In this document: one piece after another, positions 1 to 9,087 of the stretch
Layout of the letters: each line of letters opens with the position of its first letter
How positions within the stretch are numbered: position 1 is the stretch's first letter
DNA from: Gammaproteobacteria bacterium
GTDB taxonomy: Bacteria; Pseudomonadota; Gammaproteobacteria; Poriferisulfidales; GCA-002705445
Length of the DNA stretch: 64,000 bases
NCBI GenBank assembly: GCA_018674175.1
Contig: JABHAT010000029.1
Coordinates: 91,825 to 155,824, forward strand
Direction: 5' to 3'
Program-made: the position numbers and the translations under genes
The notes under the pieces: model-generated
What the model saw: only the letters and a program-made list of their open reading frames with translations
What the model was told of the DNA's origin: nothing
Database searches by the model: none

Positions 1-7
1 AATGTAA

Positions 8-1342
8 TTAATCATTAAATTCCAGTTCAGCCCCAAAAGGTTGTTCTGGAATTTGACCGTCCATATAAGCAATATTACCAGATACAATAGTTGTCATTAC
101 TTTTGTCTTGAATGGAACGTCAGAAAAAGCTGACCAACCACATTTATGCATCACAGGCATTTTATCTAATTCTCCTATATCAAGAAAATCTAATAATACT
201 AGATCAGCCCAATATCCTTCTCTAATAAAACCTCTTTCTTTAACGTTATAACAAATAGCGGGATTGTGACAAATTTTTTCTATAATCTGCTCAAGCGAAA
301 AAATACCATTATGATAAAATTCTAAACAAGCTCTCAATGAATGTTGAATCACTGGTAAGCCTGCAGGAATATCTTCGTATTTCCCAGTCTTTTCTGATAT
401 TAAATGAGGTGCGTGATCTGTTGCAATTACATCAATATTATTGTTTTTTACAGCTTCAATAAGCGCAAGTCTGTCAGACTCTTCTTTAATTGACGGGTTG
501 CATTTAATAAAACCTTTTTTTGTAGCATAATCTTTTTTTGAATAAAGCATGTGATGTATGCAAACTTCTGCAGTAATAGATTTTCCTGCTACATTGGCGG
601 CGTTAGAAAAGAAATCTATTTCATCTTTTGTTGTAAGATGAAGTACATGAAGCCTAGAACCAAAATTTCTTGCTAAATTTACAGCTAAAGTTGATGACTC
701 TATACAGCATTCTCTGCTTCTGATCTCGGTGTGCATTTCAAGGGGAATGTCATCACCATACTTTTCTTTTGCAGCTTTAAGATTTTTATCTATTATAGGA
801 GAACTCTCACAATGTGTTGCTATTAATTTTGGACAGTGAATAAATATTTCTTCTAACGAATTTAAATTATCCACTAACATATTGCCTGTAGATGCGCCCA
901 TAAAAACTTTTACACCACATGCTCTTTTAGACGTATTTTTTATTTCTTCTATATTATCGTTTGTGGCACCTAAATAAAACGAGTAGTTGGCAAAAGATCT
1001 GTCTTCTGCCACCTGAAATTTTTTATCTAAACCTTCATTTGTAATGATAGGTGGTTTATTATTTGGCATATCCATGTAAGTTGTTGTTCCGCCGATAACC
1101 CCAGCTAAGGATTCAGATCTTATGTCAGCTTTATCTGTCAATCCCGGTTCTCTAAAATGAACCTGGTCGTCAATCATGCCTGGAATAACATATTTATTTG
1201 TTGCATCAATTATAGTATCAGCTTGAATATGTGATAATTTATCAGCTATTTGTTCAATTCTTCCATTTTTTATAAAAATATCACCTATCTTTCTGCTGTT
1301 TTCATTAATGATTGTTGCATTTACAATTAATATAGATTTCAT
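8..1342 (-). CDS. pyrC: Dihydroorotase (class I-like, Gln-variant metal site)
   Basis: Cyclises carbamoyl-aspartate to dihydroorotate in pyrimidine synthesis. The 444-aa amidohydrolase shows the FREPG motif at about residues 63-67, the bridging-Lys region GVKVFMG (K145), metal-type histidines H177 and H232/H235, and the catalytic ATDHAPH motif (D309). The usual HxH of the first strand reads Q60-V-H62, so the first His is Gln. I recall the same substitution in a bacterial dihydroorotase subgroup, so it is probably a family trait and not decay. It starts 44 bp from cysS, which is divergent. An allantoinase or hydantoinase is less likely because of the FREPG and ATDHAPH context. Confidence 0.85.
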   Translation of the reverse strand: MKSILIVNATIINENSRKIGDIFIKNGRIEQIADKLSHIQADTIIDATNKYVIPGMIDDQVHFREPGLTDKADIRSESLAGVIGGTTTYMDMPNNKPPIITNEGLDKKFQVAEDRSFANYSFYLGATNDNIEEIKNTSKRACGVKVFMGASTGNMLVDNLNSLEEIFIHCPKLIATHCESSPIIDKNLKAAKEKYGDDIPLEMHTEIRSRECCIESSTLAVNLARNFGSRLHVLHLTTKDEIDFFSNAANVAGKSITAEVCIHHMLYSKKDYATKKGFIKCNPSIKEESDRLALIEAVKNNNIDVIATDHAPHLISEKTGKYEDIPAGLPVIQHSLRACLEFYHNGIFSLEQIIEKICHNPAICYNVKERGFIREGYWADLVLLDFLDIGELDKMPVMHKCGWSAFSDVPFKTKVMTTIVSGNIAYMDGQIPEQPFGAELEFND

Positions 1343-1368
1343 TGTGTTTACTCATTTTGTTTAAGTGT

Positions 1369-1374
1369 ATAATT
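1369..1374 (+). promoter_or_regulatory. Candidate -10 box of cysS
   Basis: A perfect TATAAT lies 12 bases before the cysS ATG in the 44-bp gap between divergent pyrC and cysS. Only a weak -35 (TTTACT, 15-bp spacing) is visible. Initiation from this box would leave a leader of only a few bases, so cysS mRNA may be nearly leaderless. Confidence 0.45.
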
Positions 1375-1386
1375 TAAAAACGTACT

Positions 1387-2709
1387 ATGAATTTTAAAAT
1401 ATACAATACTCTAACAAAAGAGAAAGAGCTATTCCAGCCCCTTGATGATCAATCTATCAAAATGTATGTCTGTGGGCCAACAGTTTATAGTTATGCCCAT
1501 ATAGGGAATGCAAGACCTGCTGTTATATTTGATACACTTTATCGCCTTCTAAAAAATATATATCCCGAAGTAATCTATGTTAGAAATATTACAGATGTTG
1601 ACGACAAGATAAATGAGGCAGCAAAAAAATTAAATAAACCAATATCTTATATAACCGAAAAATATACAGATATATATCATGAAGATATGCGAAGTCTAAG
1701 TGTCCTTAGCCCAAACCACGAGCCACGTGTTACAGATAATATTGCTCAAATTATATCTATGATACAGAGAATTTTGGATAACAAAAAAGCTTATATAAAT
1801 GATAATCATATTTTATTTGATATCACATCATTTGATCAATATGGAAAATTATCAAACAGAGATATGGATGAAATGTTATCTGGGGCAAGAGTAGAAGTAG
1901 CAGAATATAAAAAAACTCCAGGAGATTTTGTGCTTTGGAAACCATCAAATGATGATGAGCCTGGATGGGACAGCCCATGGGGCTTCGGGAGACCTGGGTG
2001 GCACATAGAGTGTTCATCAATGGTAGAAACTTATTTGGGCAAAGAAATAGATATTCATGGCGGAGGACAAGATTTAATATTTCCTCATCATGAAAATGAA
2101 ATTGCACAAAGTTGTAGCGCACATAATAGTAAAAGGTATGCTAAATATTGGATGCATAACGGTTATCTGAATATGGAAGGTGAAAAGATGTCAAAATCAT
2201 TAGGTAATATTATTACAGTTAAGGAATTATTAGAAAAATATGATGGAGAAGTGATAAGACTTGCCCTTCTTAGCACGCACTATAGGAAGCCTATTAATTT
2301 TGGAGAAAGTCTTTTAGAACAGTCAAAAAATATACTAAATAAGCTGTATAAAAATCTTAATAATCAAAGTTATGAAGATGTAGTGTCCAAAGATGTTATT
2401 AATCCTTTACTAGATGATTTAAATACACCATTGGCAATATCGAGTTTATTAAAAATAAAATGTTCAAAAACACTTATAAAAAGTGCAAACTTATTAGGAT
2501 TATTAAATAGAACACAGGAGGAGTGGCTTTCATCAAATAATAAATCCACAATGTCAGAAAATGATATAGAATTGCTGATTCAGGAAAGAGATAGAGCTAG
2601 AAAATCTAAAGACTTTGCAAAAGCTGATGAAATTAGAGACCAATTAGATCAAAATAATGTAATATTAGAAGATATTGATGGAAAGACAATTTGGCGAGTG
2701 AAAAAATGA
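1387..2709 (+). CDS. cysS: Cysteinyl-tRNA synthetase
   Basis: Charges tRNA-Cys in the cytoplasm. The 440-aa protein has the class I signature HIGN (residues 38-41) after the zinc-binding C29-G-P motif, the zinc-site HHENEIAQS segment near residue 237, and KMSKS at 267-271. The C-terminal DALR-like domain ends with the typical ARKSKDFAKADEIRD helix. Length is close to the usual 450-460 aa. Its TGA overlaps the hisI ATG (ATGA), so the two are probably translationally coupled. Confidence 0.97.
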   Translation: MNFKIYNTLTKEKELFQPLDDQSIKMYVCGPTVYSYAHIGNARPAVIFDTLYRLLKNIYPEVIYVRNITDVDDKINEAAKKLNKPISYITEKYTDIYHEDMRSLSVLSPNHEPRVTDNIAQIISMIQRILDNKKAYINDNHILFDITSFDQYGKLSNRDMDEMLSGARVEVAEYKKTPGDFVLWKPSNDDEPGWDSPWGFGRPGWHIECSSMVETYLGKEIDIHGGGQDLIFPHHENEIAQSCSAHNSKRYAKYWMHNGYLNMEGEKMSKSLGNIITVKELLEKYDGEVIRLALLSTHYRKPINFGESLLEQSKNILNKLYKNLNNQSYEDVVSKDVINPLLDDLNTPLAISSLLKIKCSKTLIKSANLLGLLNRTQEEWLSSNNKSTMSENDIELLIQERDRARKSKDFAKADEIRDQLDQNNVILEDIDGKTIWRVKK

Positions 2710-3179
2710 TAAATATTTTTAAAGAAAGAAAAACTATTGAGCAGGTTGAAGAAGGTAATGAGTTGGCGCCAAAATTTGATGAAAATGGTTTGATGCCAGT
2801 AGTTACAACTGATGCGAAAACTGGTGATGTTCTAATGCTTGGTTACCAAAATGAGGAGGCTTTAAAATTAACTATACAGACGGGCGAAGCTCACTATTGG
2901 AGTAGAAGTAGAGAATGTCTTTGGCATAAAGGAGCAACTAGCGGTCTAATACAGAAAATTATAGATATAAGAATTGATGATGATCAGGATTCAATATGGT
3001 TAAAGGTAGAGCTACAAGGTCTGGAAGCAAGTTGCCATGTTGGCTTTAAATCATGCTTTTATAGAAGTATACCAACAGGAAATATTAAAGACGAGATTAA
3101 GCTTATATATAAAGAAGACGAGAAAACTTTTGATCCAAAAGATATATATGGAGATGCGCCTAATCCAACTAAATTATAA
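2706..3179 (+). CDS. hisI: Phosphoribosyl-AMP cyclohydrolase
   Basis: Third step of histidine synthesis, opening the adenine ring of phosphoribosyl-AMP. Visible motifs are the AHYWSRSR and LWHKGATSG blocks and the later EASCH...SCFYR cysteines. The usual DCDxD reads DDDQD here. I start it at the ATG overlapping the cysS stop (ATGA); an in-frame TTG at 2691 lies inside cysS and is unlikely. The protein is 157 aa with a C-terminal tail beyond the core of about 110 aa. It is not fused to hisE and no other his gene is in the window. Confidence 0.9.
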   Translation: MINIFKERKTIEQVEEGNELAPKFDENGLMPVVTTDAKTGDVLMLGYQNEEALKLTIQTGEAHYWSRSRECLWHKGATSGLIQKIIDIRIDDDQDSIWLKVELQGLEASCHVGFKSCFYRSIPTGNIKDEIKLIYKEDEKTFDPKDIYGDAPNPTKL

Positions 3180-3182
3180 GAT

Positions 3183-4682
3183 ATGCATTTATTTGAAGAA
3201 TTACATGATGCAGTTAAAAAATTTGGTTTTAAATCAAATATAGTTGAAGATAGTTTTAATAACTCAATTAGTAATTTAGGTTTAGTTTATAAATCAATAT
3301 TACTATCTATTTTGTACAAAAAAAAATTAGAAAAAGAAGAAACTGTGGCAATTATGATGCCAAATACAGTTATAACTTCAGTATTATTTTTTGCATTACA
3401 AAATCTTAATAAAACTGCATCTATAATTAATTTTACATCAGGTATTACTAATATCAAATCTTCCTTAGAAGTATCGAAAATAAAAACAATAATTACATCA
3501 AAAACTTTTGTTGAGCAAATAAATATGCAAGAAAACATTAGGATAATTAAAAAAAGTACAAATGTATTATATGTGGAAAATATAAAATCAGAAATTAATA
3601 TATCTAGTAAAATAGAGGCATTAAAAAAATTACTGTTTAAAGAAAAAATTGAAAGAAATGAAAATAACGTAGCAGTAATATTATATACATCTGGAACAGA
3701 AGGAAGCCCGAAGGGAGTAATGCTCACTCATAAAAATTTATATGAAAATAGAAAGCAAATATTAAATGTTTTAAATATTCAAAAAAGTGAAAAATTTTTT
3801 ACATGCTTACCATTTTTTCATTCTTTTGGTTTAGGTGTAGGAGTTTTACTTCCAATACTTAATAACTTTAAAGTTTTCTTATACCCAACTCCATTACATT
3901 ACAAAAATATACCAAGTCTAATAGAAAGTACTGGAAGTAGTGTGTTTTTTTCAACAGATACTTTTCTAAAGAAATACTCTAAATATGCAGTAAAAGAAAA
4001 TTTTAAAAATATTAAGTATATGATTGCAGGTGCAGAAAAACTAAATGAAGAAACTTATACGTATTATAAAAATAATTTTGATACAAAAATTTTGGAAGGG
4101 TATGGTGTTACAGAATCATCACCTGCTGTTTCAGTCAATACTTTTGAAGATTTTAAATTAGGTTCTGTGGGAAAAATTTTTTCTGAAATAGAATATAAAA
4201 TAGAAAAAATTGATGGCTATAGTAAAGGTGGCTTATTATTTCTCAAAGGAAAAAATATTATGCTAGGTTATCAGGTAGAAAAAGACATCAATAAAAAAGA
4301 CTTTCATGACGGTTGGTATAATACCGGTGACGTTGCTTTTGTTGATAATGAAGGTTACTTATTTATTTTAGGAAGATTAAAAAGATTTGCTAAAATTGCA
4401 GGCGAAATGATTTCATTAGCTCAAGTGGAAAATTTTCCAAAAAAACTATGGCCAGAAAATTATAGTGCCGTTTGTAATATTAAGGATGTAAATAAAGGAG
4501 AAACTTTGATACTTCTTACAGATAATAAAAAAGCAGACCTTTTTGAATTAATGAAATTAATGAAAGAAGAAGGTCAATCCTCTTTATACTTCCCAAAAAA
4601 AATAAAGATTATTAACGAGTTCCCAATTCTTGGCAGTGGAAAAATTGACTTTAAAAAATTACAGGAATTAGCAGAATCTTAA
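3183..4682 (+). CDS. AMP-forming acyl-ACP/acyl-CoA synthetase, Aas-like
   Basis: Adenylate-forming ligase of 499 aa. The P-loop-like motif YTSGTEGSPKG is at about 169-179, the YGVTESSPA core motif at about 310, and GWYNTGD with the hinge motif GRLKRFAKIAGEMISL near 375-410. The C-terminal Lys is in the GSGKIDFKKL segment. RFAKIAGEMISL resembles the synthetase half of Aas, the acyl-ACP synthetase/2-acyl-glycerophosphoethanolamine acyltransferase, but the PlsC acyltransferase half is absent. Likely role: activating free or recycled fatty acids to acyl-ACP. It begins 3 bases after hisI and overlaps alr tail-to-tail by 4 bases. The substrate is not determinable from sequence. Confidence 0.8.
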   Translation: MHLFEELHDAVKKFGFKSNIVEDSFNNSISNLGLVYKSILLSILYKKKLEKEETVAIMMPNTVITSVLFFALQNLNKTASIINFTSGITNIKSSLEVSKIKTIITSKTFVEQINMQENIRIIKKSTNVLYVENIKSEINISSKIEALKKLLFKEKIERNENNVAVILYTSGTEGSPKGVMLTHKNLYENRKQILNVLNIQKSEKFFTCLPFFHSFGLGVGVLLPILNNFKVFLYPTPLHYKNIPSLIESTGSSVFFSTDTFLKKYSKYAVKENFKNIKYMIAGAEKLNEETYTYYKNNFDTKILEGYGVTESSPAVSVNTFEDFKLGSVGKIFSEIEYKIEKIDGYSKGGLLFLKGKNIMLGYQVEKDINKKDFHDGWYNTGDVAFVDNEGYLFILGRLKRFAKIAGEMISLAQVENFPKKLWPENYSAVCNIKDVNKGETLILLTDNKKADLFELMKLMKEEGQSSLYFPKKIKIINEFPILGSGKIDFKKLQELAES

Positions 4683-5749
4683 ATATATTCTTTATCCAGT
4701 CTATTTCCAAGAGCGCACATTAACTCATAAGGTATTGAATCAATCGAGTTTGCTACTTCTTTAATATTTATATTTTCACCCCATAATTCTACATTGCAAC
4801 CAACTTTTATATCTTTATCTCCAATATCTACAGTAATTATATCCATAGATACTCTTCCGACTATATTAAAAAAGTTATTATTGTAGAAAACTTTTCCTGT
4901 ATTACTTAATTTTCTTGGAAAACCATCACCATAACCAATTCCTATAGCAGCTATTCTTGTATCATTTTCTAACTTATGTGTCTGACCATAACCTATAGTC
5001 TCACCTTTTTTGCATTTTTTTATAGATATTACTGGTGCAGTTAAAGTCATTACGGGCTTGAGATTAACTTCTTTTAATAAACGACATGGACTTATACCAT
5101 AAAGCATAAGACCCGGCCTTAACCAAAAATTTATATCATTAGTATTTTTAGAGTATTTAATAATACCTGCTGAATTAAATATACTTAACTCAATATTAGT
5201 TTCGTTAACTATTTCGTTGAAAAGACTTATTTGTATATCTGAAAACTTATCATCGTCTTCATCTGCACATGCAAGGTGAGTCATAATGCCAATAGGATGG
5301 ACAACTTTTTTATTCTCTTTAATTTTATTAAATACTTTCTGAAAATCTAAATTATTGAATCCTAATCTATTCATTCCTGTATCTATTTTAATCCACAATT
5401 TAATACTACCTGAGAGACTTGTGGTATCCATTATGTTAATTTGAGATGAATCGTGAATAACTGGTCTAATATTATTTTCAGAGCAATATATAAGCTCTTC
5501 ATTATTTGAAAAACCTTGCAAACAAACAATTTCTTTAGTTATATTTTTACCCCTTAAATACATAGCTTCTTTTATTGTTGCCACTGCAAAAGAATCAGAA
5601 TCATTTAATGACTTTGCAACCTCAATCATCCCATGACCATAAGCATCAGATTTAATTACTGACATTATTTTTGAATTTAAAGAATATTTTTTTATCTCAG
5701 ATAAATTATGAGCAATATTTTTTTTATTGATTAAGATATGCCCATTCAT
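4679..5749 (-). CDS. alr: Alanine racemase
   Basis: PLP enzyme making D-alanine for peptidoglycan. The 356-aa protein has the PLP-Lys motif SVIKSDAYGHG at about residues 30-40, the GYGDGFPR segment with the catalytic-Tyr region, and the VSMDIITVD motif. Length is normal for the family. Its ATG overlaps the dnaB stop by 4 bases, the common dnaB-alr gammaproteobacterial arrangement, so it is co-transcribed with dnaB. Confidence 0.95.
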   Translation of the reverse strand: MNGHILINKKNIAHNLSEIKKYSLNSKIMSVIKSDAYGHGMIEVAKSLNDSDSFAVATIKEAMYLRGKNITKEIVCLQGFSNNEELIYCSENNIRPVIHDSSQINIMDTTSLSGSIKLWIKIDTGMNRLGFNNLDFQKVFNKIKENKKVVHPIGIMTHLACADEDDDKFSDIQISLFNEIVNETNIELSIFNSAGIIKYSKNTNDINFWLRPGLMLYGISPCRLLKEVNLKPVMTLTAPVISIKKCKKGETIGYGQTHKLENDTRIAAIGIGYGDGFPRKLSNTGKVFYNNNFFNIVGRVSMDIITVDIGDKDIKVGCNVELWGENINIKEVANSIDSIPYELMCALGNRLDKEYI

Positions 5750-7110
5750 TTGAATGCTTCAGGCGCAGAGTAAATTTCAGGAGTATAATTTTCAAACCTA
5801 GTGCATTCGCCAAGAAATGTTAATGTGGTAGTAAATATTGGGCCATTTCTTTGTTTTCTTACGAGTATTTCAGCTTTTCCTTTATCAGGAGAATCTTCAT
5901 TATATACTTCATCCCTATATATAAATGCTATTAAATCAGCGTCTTGCTCTATAGCACCGGATTCTCTTAAGTCAGACATAATAGGTCTTTTGTCTGTTCT
6001 ATTTTCTAAACTTCTGTTTAATTGAGATAATGCAACTACAGGGACATCCAATTCTCTTGCTAAGGCTTTAAGAGATCTTGATATTTCAGATAACTCTGTA
6101 GCTCTATTTTCTGAATTATTAGATAATTGCATTAATTGCATGTAATCTATAACTATTAAATCTAAACCTTTCTCTCTTTTTAATCTTCTTGCTCTAGCTC
6201 TTATATCAGTAGGCGTTAAAGCAGGAGTGTCATCAATAAAAATATTTGCTTTCGATAATAATGCTATTGCATTTGTTAATCTTGGCCAATCATCATCTGT
6301 AAGCTTACCCGTTCTAATTTTCTGCTGATTAATTCTTCCCATAGAAGATATTAATCTTGTAGATAACTGAGTTCCTGACATTTCCATACTAAAAATTGCT
6401 GTCACAGCATCATTTTTTAAAGATGCATATTCTGCAAGATTCATTGCAAAACTTGTTTTACCCATAGACGGTCTTCCGGCTACAATTATAAGATCTCCAC
6501 CCTGCAAACCTGTAGTTTTATTATCAAAATCTGTAAAGCCTGTTGCAACACCAGTTACAGCATCTCCGTTCTCAGCTCTTTTTTCAATCTCTTTAAGTGA
6601 TTCTTGAACTAATTTATTGATATCTTGAAAGCCACTATTTGTTTTTTGGGATTCTTCTGATATATTAAATATCGTTCTTTCCGCCTCATCAAGTAATGAT
6701 TTACTATCTATTCCTCCATCACGAGATTTTTCTATTAAGTTGTTACTAACGCTTATTAATTGCCTTAATATGGATTGCTCTCTTACAATATTTGCATAAG
6801 CTTTGATATTAGCCGCAGAGGGCGTTTGATTAATTATCTCAGATAAATATGTAGAAAAAGACTTATCGTCAGATGTATTAACTTTCTCATTAATTGTTAC
6901 TACATCAAAAGGAGTATTGTCACCAACTAACCCAACTATGCAAGAATAAATCTTTCTATGCTGCTCATTATAGAAATCATTAACTTGAAGAATATCGGCA
7001 ATTTTCTCCCATGACTCATTATCTAAAATAAGACCACCAAGTACAGCAATCTCGGCCTCGATTGAGTTGGGGATTTTGTTAAGACTTTGAAATGTAAGGT
7101 TTTTACTCAT
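5746..7110 (-). CDS. dnaB: Replicative DNA helicase DnaB
   Basis: Hexameric 5'-3' helicase of the replication fork. The 454-aa protein has the N-terminal primase-interacting domain (about 10-115), a linker, then a RecA-like domain with Walker A GRPSMGKT at 212-219, Walker B LIVIDYMQLM, and the DLRESGAIEQDADL motif. No intein is visible. It lies in the operon rpsF-rpsR-rplI-dnaB-alr, a conserved order. Confidence 0.97.
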   Translation of the reverse strand: MSKNLTFQSLNKIPNSIEAEIAVLGGLILDNESWEKIADILQVNDFYNEQHRKIYSCIVGLVGDNTPFDVVTINEKVNTSDDKSFSTYLSEIINQTPSAANIKAYANIVREQSILRQLISVSNNLIEKSRDGGIDSKSLLDEAERTIFNISEESQKTNSGFQDINKLVQESLKEIEKRAENGDAVTGVATGFTDFDNKTTGLQGGDLIIVAGRPSMGKTSFAMNLAEYASLKNDAVTAIFSMEMSGTQLSTRLISSMGRINQQKIRTGKLTDDDWPRLTNAIALLSKANIFIDDTPALTPTDIRARARRLKREKGLDLIVIDYMQLMQLSNNSENRATELSEISRSLKALARELDVPVVALSQLNRSLENRTDKRPIMSDLRESGAIEQDADLIAFIYRDEVYNEDSPDKGKAEILVRKQRNGPIFTTTLTFLGECTRFENYTPEIYSAPEAFK

Positions 7111-7150
7111 TATAAATAACCAAGCTAAATAAATTTAATATTTTATATTA

Positions 7151-7606
7151 TCAGCTTTGATTATTTGTTTCGACAATTAGATTTATTATTGCATCAGTAT
7201 CTATACCTAGATGAATGCTAATAGAATATTCACCAATCTTTTTAATAGCTCCATCTGGCATTCTAATTTCTTTCCTTTCGACCTCTTGGCCATTCTCTAC
7301 AAGCTCTTTCTCAACTTCATATGGTCCAATTGATCCAAATAATAAACCTTCTTCATTAGCTTCTGCTGCTATCTTTATAGTAAACCCATCTATTTTTTCT
7401 TTTCTTTTTATAGCGATATCAAGATTTTCTTTAGCAGCTTTTTTAAGCTCTTCTTTCTTTTCTTCAAATTCTTTCAAATTTTCTTCGGTTGCATACTTAG
7501 CTTTAGCTTTTGGGATTAAATGATTTCTAGCAAAGCCAGGCTTAACATTAACCTTGTCGCCCAAATCACCTAAATTTTCTATTTTTTCTAGTAGTATTAC
7601 ATCCAT
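7151..7606 (-). CDS. rplI: 50S ribosomal protein L9
   Basis: Large-subunit protein binding 23S rRNA domain V. The 151-aa protein starts with the typical MDVILLEKIENLGDLGD and VKPGFARNHLIPK segments (N domain), followed by the long charged helix (about 41-75) and the C-terminal globular domain. Length is standard. It is 18 bases downstream of rpsR. Confidence 0.97.
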   Translation of the reverse strand: MDVILLEKIENLGDLGDKVNVKPGFARNHLIPKAKAKYATEENLKEFEEKKEELKKAAKENLDIAIKRKEKIDGFTIKIAAEANEEGLLFGSIGPYEVEKELVENGQEVERKEIRMPDGAIKKIGEYSISIHLGIDTDAIINLIVETNNQS

Positions 7607-7624
7607 TTGATTTTTCCTATATTT

Positions 7625-7849
7625 TTAATGATTATCACAATACGGAATCAAAGCTAAAAACCTAGCTCTTTTTACCGCTGTTGATATTTGTCTCTGATAC
7701 TTTGCTTTAGTCCCAGTAATTCTACTTGGTAATATCTTTCCAGTTTCAGTAATATATTCTCTAATAAGATTTAAATCCTTATAGTCAATTTCAGATATAC
7801 CTTCTTTTGTAAACTTACAAAATTTTGCTTTCTTAAAATATCTAGACAT
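7625..7849 (-). CDS. rpsR: 30S ribosomal protein S18
   Basis: Small-subunit protein paired with S6. The 74-aa protein begins [13 protein letters not shown]. The conserved [16 protein letters not shown] and [13 protein letters not shown] motifs are present. An in-frame ATG 39 bases further upstream would add a tail not seen in S18 and sits deep inside rpsF, so I use the internal ATG. It overlaps the rpsF stop by 8 bases. Confidence 0.96.
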   Translation of the reverse strand: MSRYFKKAKFCKFTKEGISEIDYKDLNLIREYITETGKILPSRITGTKAKYQRQISTAVKRARFLALIPYCDNH

Positions 7850-8255
7850 CTTGAGCTCCATTTTCAGCGCGTACTTCCTTTTCTTCAACTACTTCAGGTT
7901 TTTTCGCAACTTCATTGTTTTTGTTATTATCTTCTTCTTCATCTTTTAATATTGATGATTTTTCAGTAATCGCAGTTTTTCTTTGAAGAATCATATTTCT
8001 AATTACTGCGTCATTAAATTTAAAGTTTGATGATATCTCTTCAATTACTTCTAAATTACATTCTATGTTTAAAAGTATATAGTGAGCTTTATGAATTTTA
8101 TTGATAGGGTAAGCTAATTGTCTTCTTCCCCAATCTTCTTCTCTGTGAATTTTTCCATCACTAGCTGTGACTATTCCAGAGTATTTTTTTATCATTGCAG
8201 GCACTTGGTCACTTTGATCAGGGTGCACTAAAAAAACTATTTCGTAATGTCTCAT
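7842..8255 (-). CDS. rpsF: 30S ribosomal protein S6
   Basis: Small-subunit protein that pairs with S18. The 137-aa protein starts [18 protein letters not shown] and contains [10 protein letters not shown]. The acidic/basic C-terminal tail from about residue 105, rich in E, N and K, extends beyond the core of about 100 aa; long S6 tails also occur in E. coli, where they are substrates of RimK-type glutamylation. First gene of the ribosomal operon here. Confidence 0.96.
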   Translation of the reverse strand: MRHYEIVFLVHPDQSDQVPAMIKKYSGIVTASDGKIHREEDWGRRQLAYPINKIHKAHYILLNIECNLEVIEEISSNFKFNDAVIRNMILQRKTAITEKSSILKDEEEDNNKNNEVAKKPEVVEEKEVRAENGAQDV

Positions 8256-8340
8256 ATTTTTCCTTATGGGTTATTGTCTCTTAGGTTTTCTAAGTAGAAC
8301 AAGGAACATGCATATTACAGAATGGGGGGTGAGACTGCAA

Positions 8341-9087
8341 TTATTTTATTTTTGAATATATAGTATTGATTAAAATGCCTGTTGCTACAGCCATATTAAG
8401 GCTTTCAACAACTCCATTCATATTTATTTTTAAGGTAAAATCACAGTTCTCAAGTGTTTTTTTGCGTAATCCTGATGATTCACCTCCAATAATTAAAGCA
8501 ATTGGGTTCTTAAATATAATATCATTAACATCATCACTAGCTCTATCTGTTGCTCCATAAATCCAATAATCATTTTTTTTAAGTACATCTATAGCTCTAG
8601 AGATATTTTTAACTTTAATGATAGGTGTTGTTTCAACAGCTCCAGCAGCAACCTTTCTAACAGTTTCATTTACATTTACAGAATCATGATCTTTAATAAT
8701 TACTGCAGAAACATTATATGCATCGCATATTCGCAAACATGCTCCAAAATTTCTTGGGTCTGATACTTCATCTAAAATTAGAACTATTTGATTTTTAACT
8801 TTATTTTTTAGAAAACTCGCAAGATCTTTCTCTGGAATATCTTCTTTCTTCTTAGCGATTGCTAATACACCTTGATGACTTTTAACATTTGTTATATTAA
8901 ATATTTTTTCATTTGATATTTTCTGAATAGTTATATTATTTTTTTCTGCTTCATACGATATATCACTAAATTTTTTAGAATCTTTATCAGATAAATATAT
9001 TTCATAAATGTCAAAAGGCCTTATCTTGAGTAAAATTCTTACAGCATGAATTCCTACCACATTATCTTTTGATGAATTTTTTTTCAT
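8341..9087 (-). CDS. rlmB: 23S rRNA (guanosine-2'-O-)-methyltransferase RlmB
   Basis: Methylates G2251 of 23S rRNA in the peptidyl-transferase P loop. The 248-aa SpoU-type SPOUT enzyme has an N-terminal substrate-binding domain (about 10-85), motif 1 LDEVSDPRNFGACLR, motif 2 IGGESSGLR and motif 3 ESLNMAVATGILI. Its ATG overlaps the rnr stop by one base; rnr-rlmB is the E. coli order. Confidence 0.95.
   Translation of the reverse strand: MKKNSSKDNVVGIHAVRILLKIRPFDIYEIYLSDKDSKKFSDISYEAEKNNITIQKISNEKIFNITNVKSHQGVLAIAKKKEDIPEKDLASFLKNKVKNQIVLILDEVSDPRNFGACLRICDAYNVSAVIIKDHDSVNVNETVRKVAAGAVETTPIIKVKNISRAIDVLKKNDYWIYGATDRASDDVNDIIFKNPIALIIGGESSGLRKKTLENCDFTLKINMNGVVESLNMAVATGILINTIYSKIK

Noticed and set aside
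2691..2705. TTG start five codons upstream of hisI
   Set aside because: It lies inside cysS without an RBS; the ATGA overlap gives the better start.
7850..7888. N-terminal extension of rpsR
   Set aside because: S18 proteins begin at MSRYF; the extension is inside rpsF and has no counterpart.
8256..8340. Structured leader or small RNA upstream of rpsF
   Set aside because: 85 bases without a convincing stem, terminator or known ribosomal-protein leader motif.
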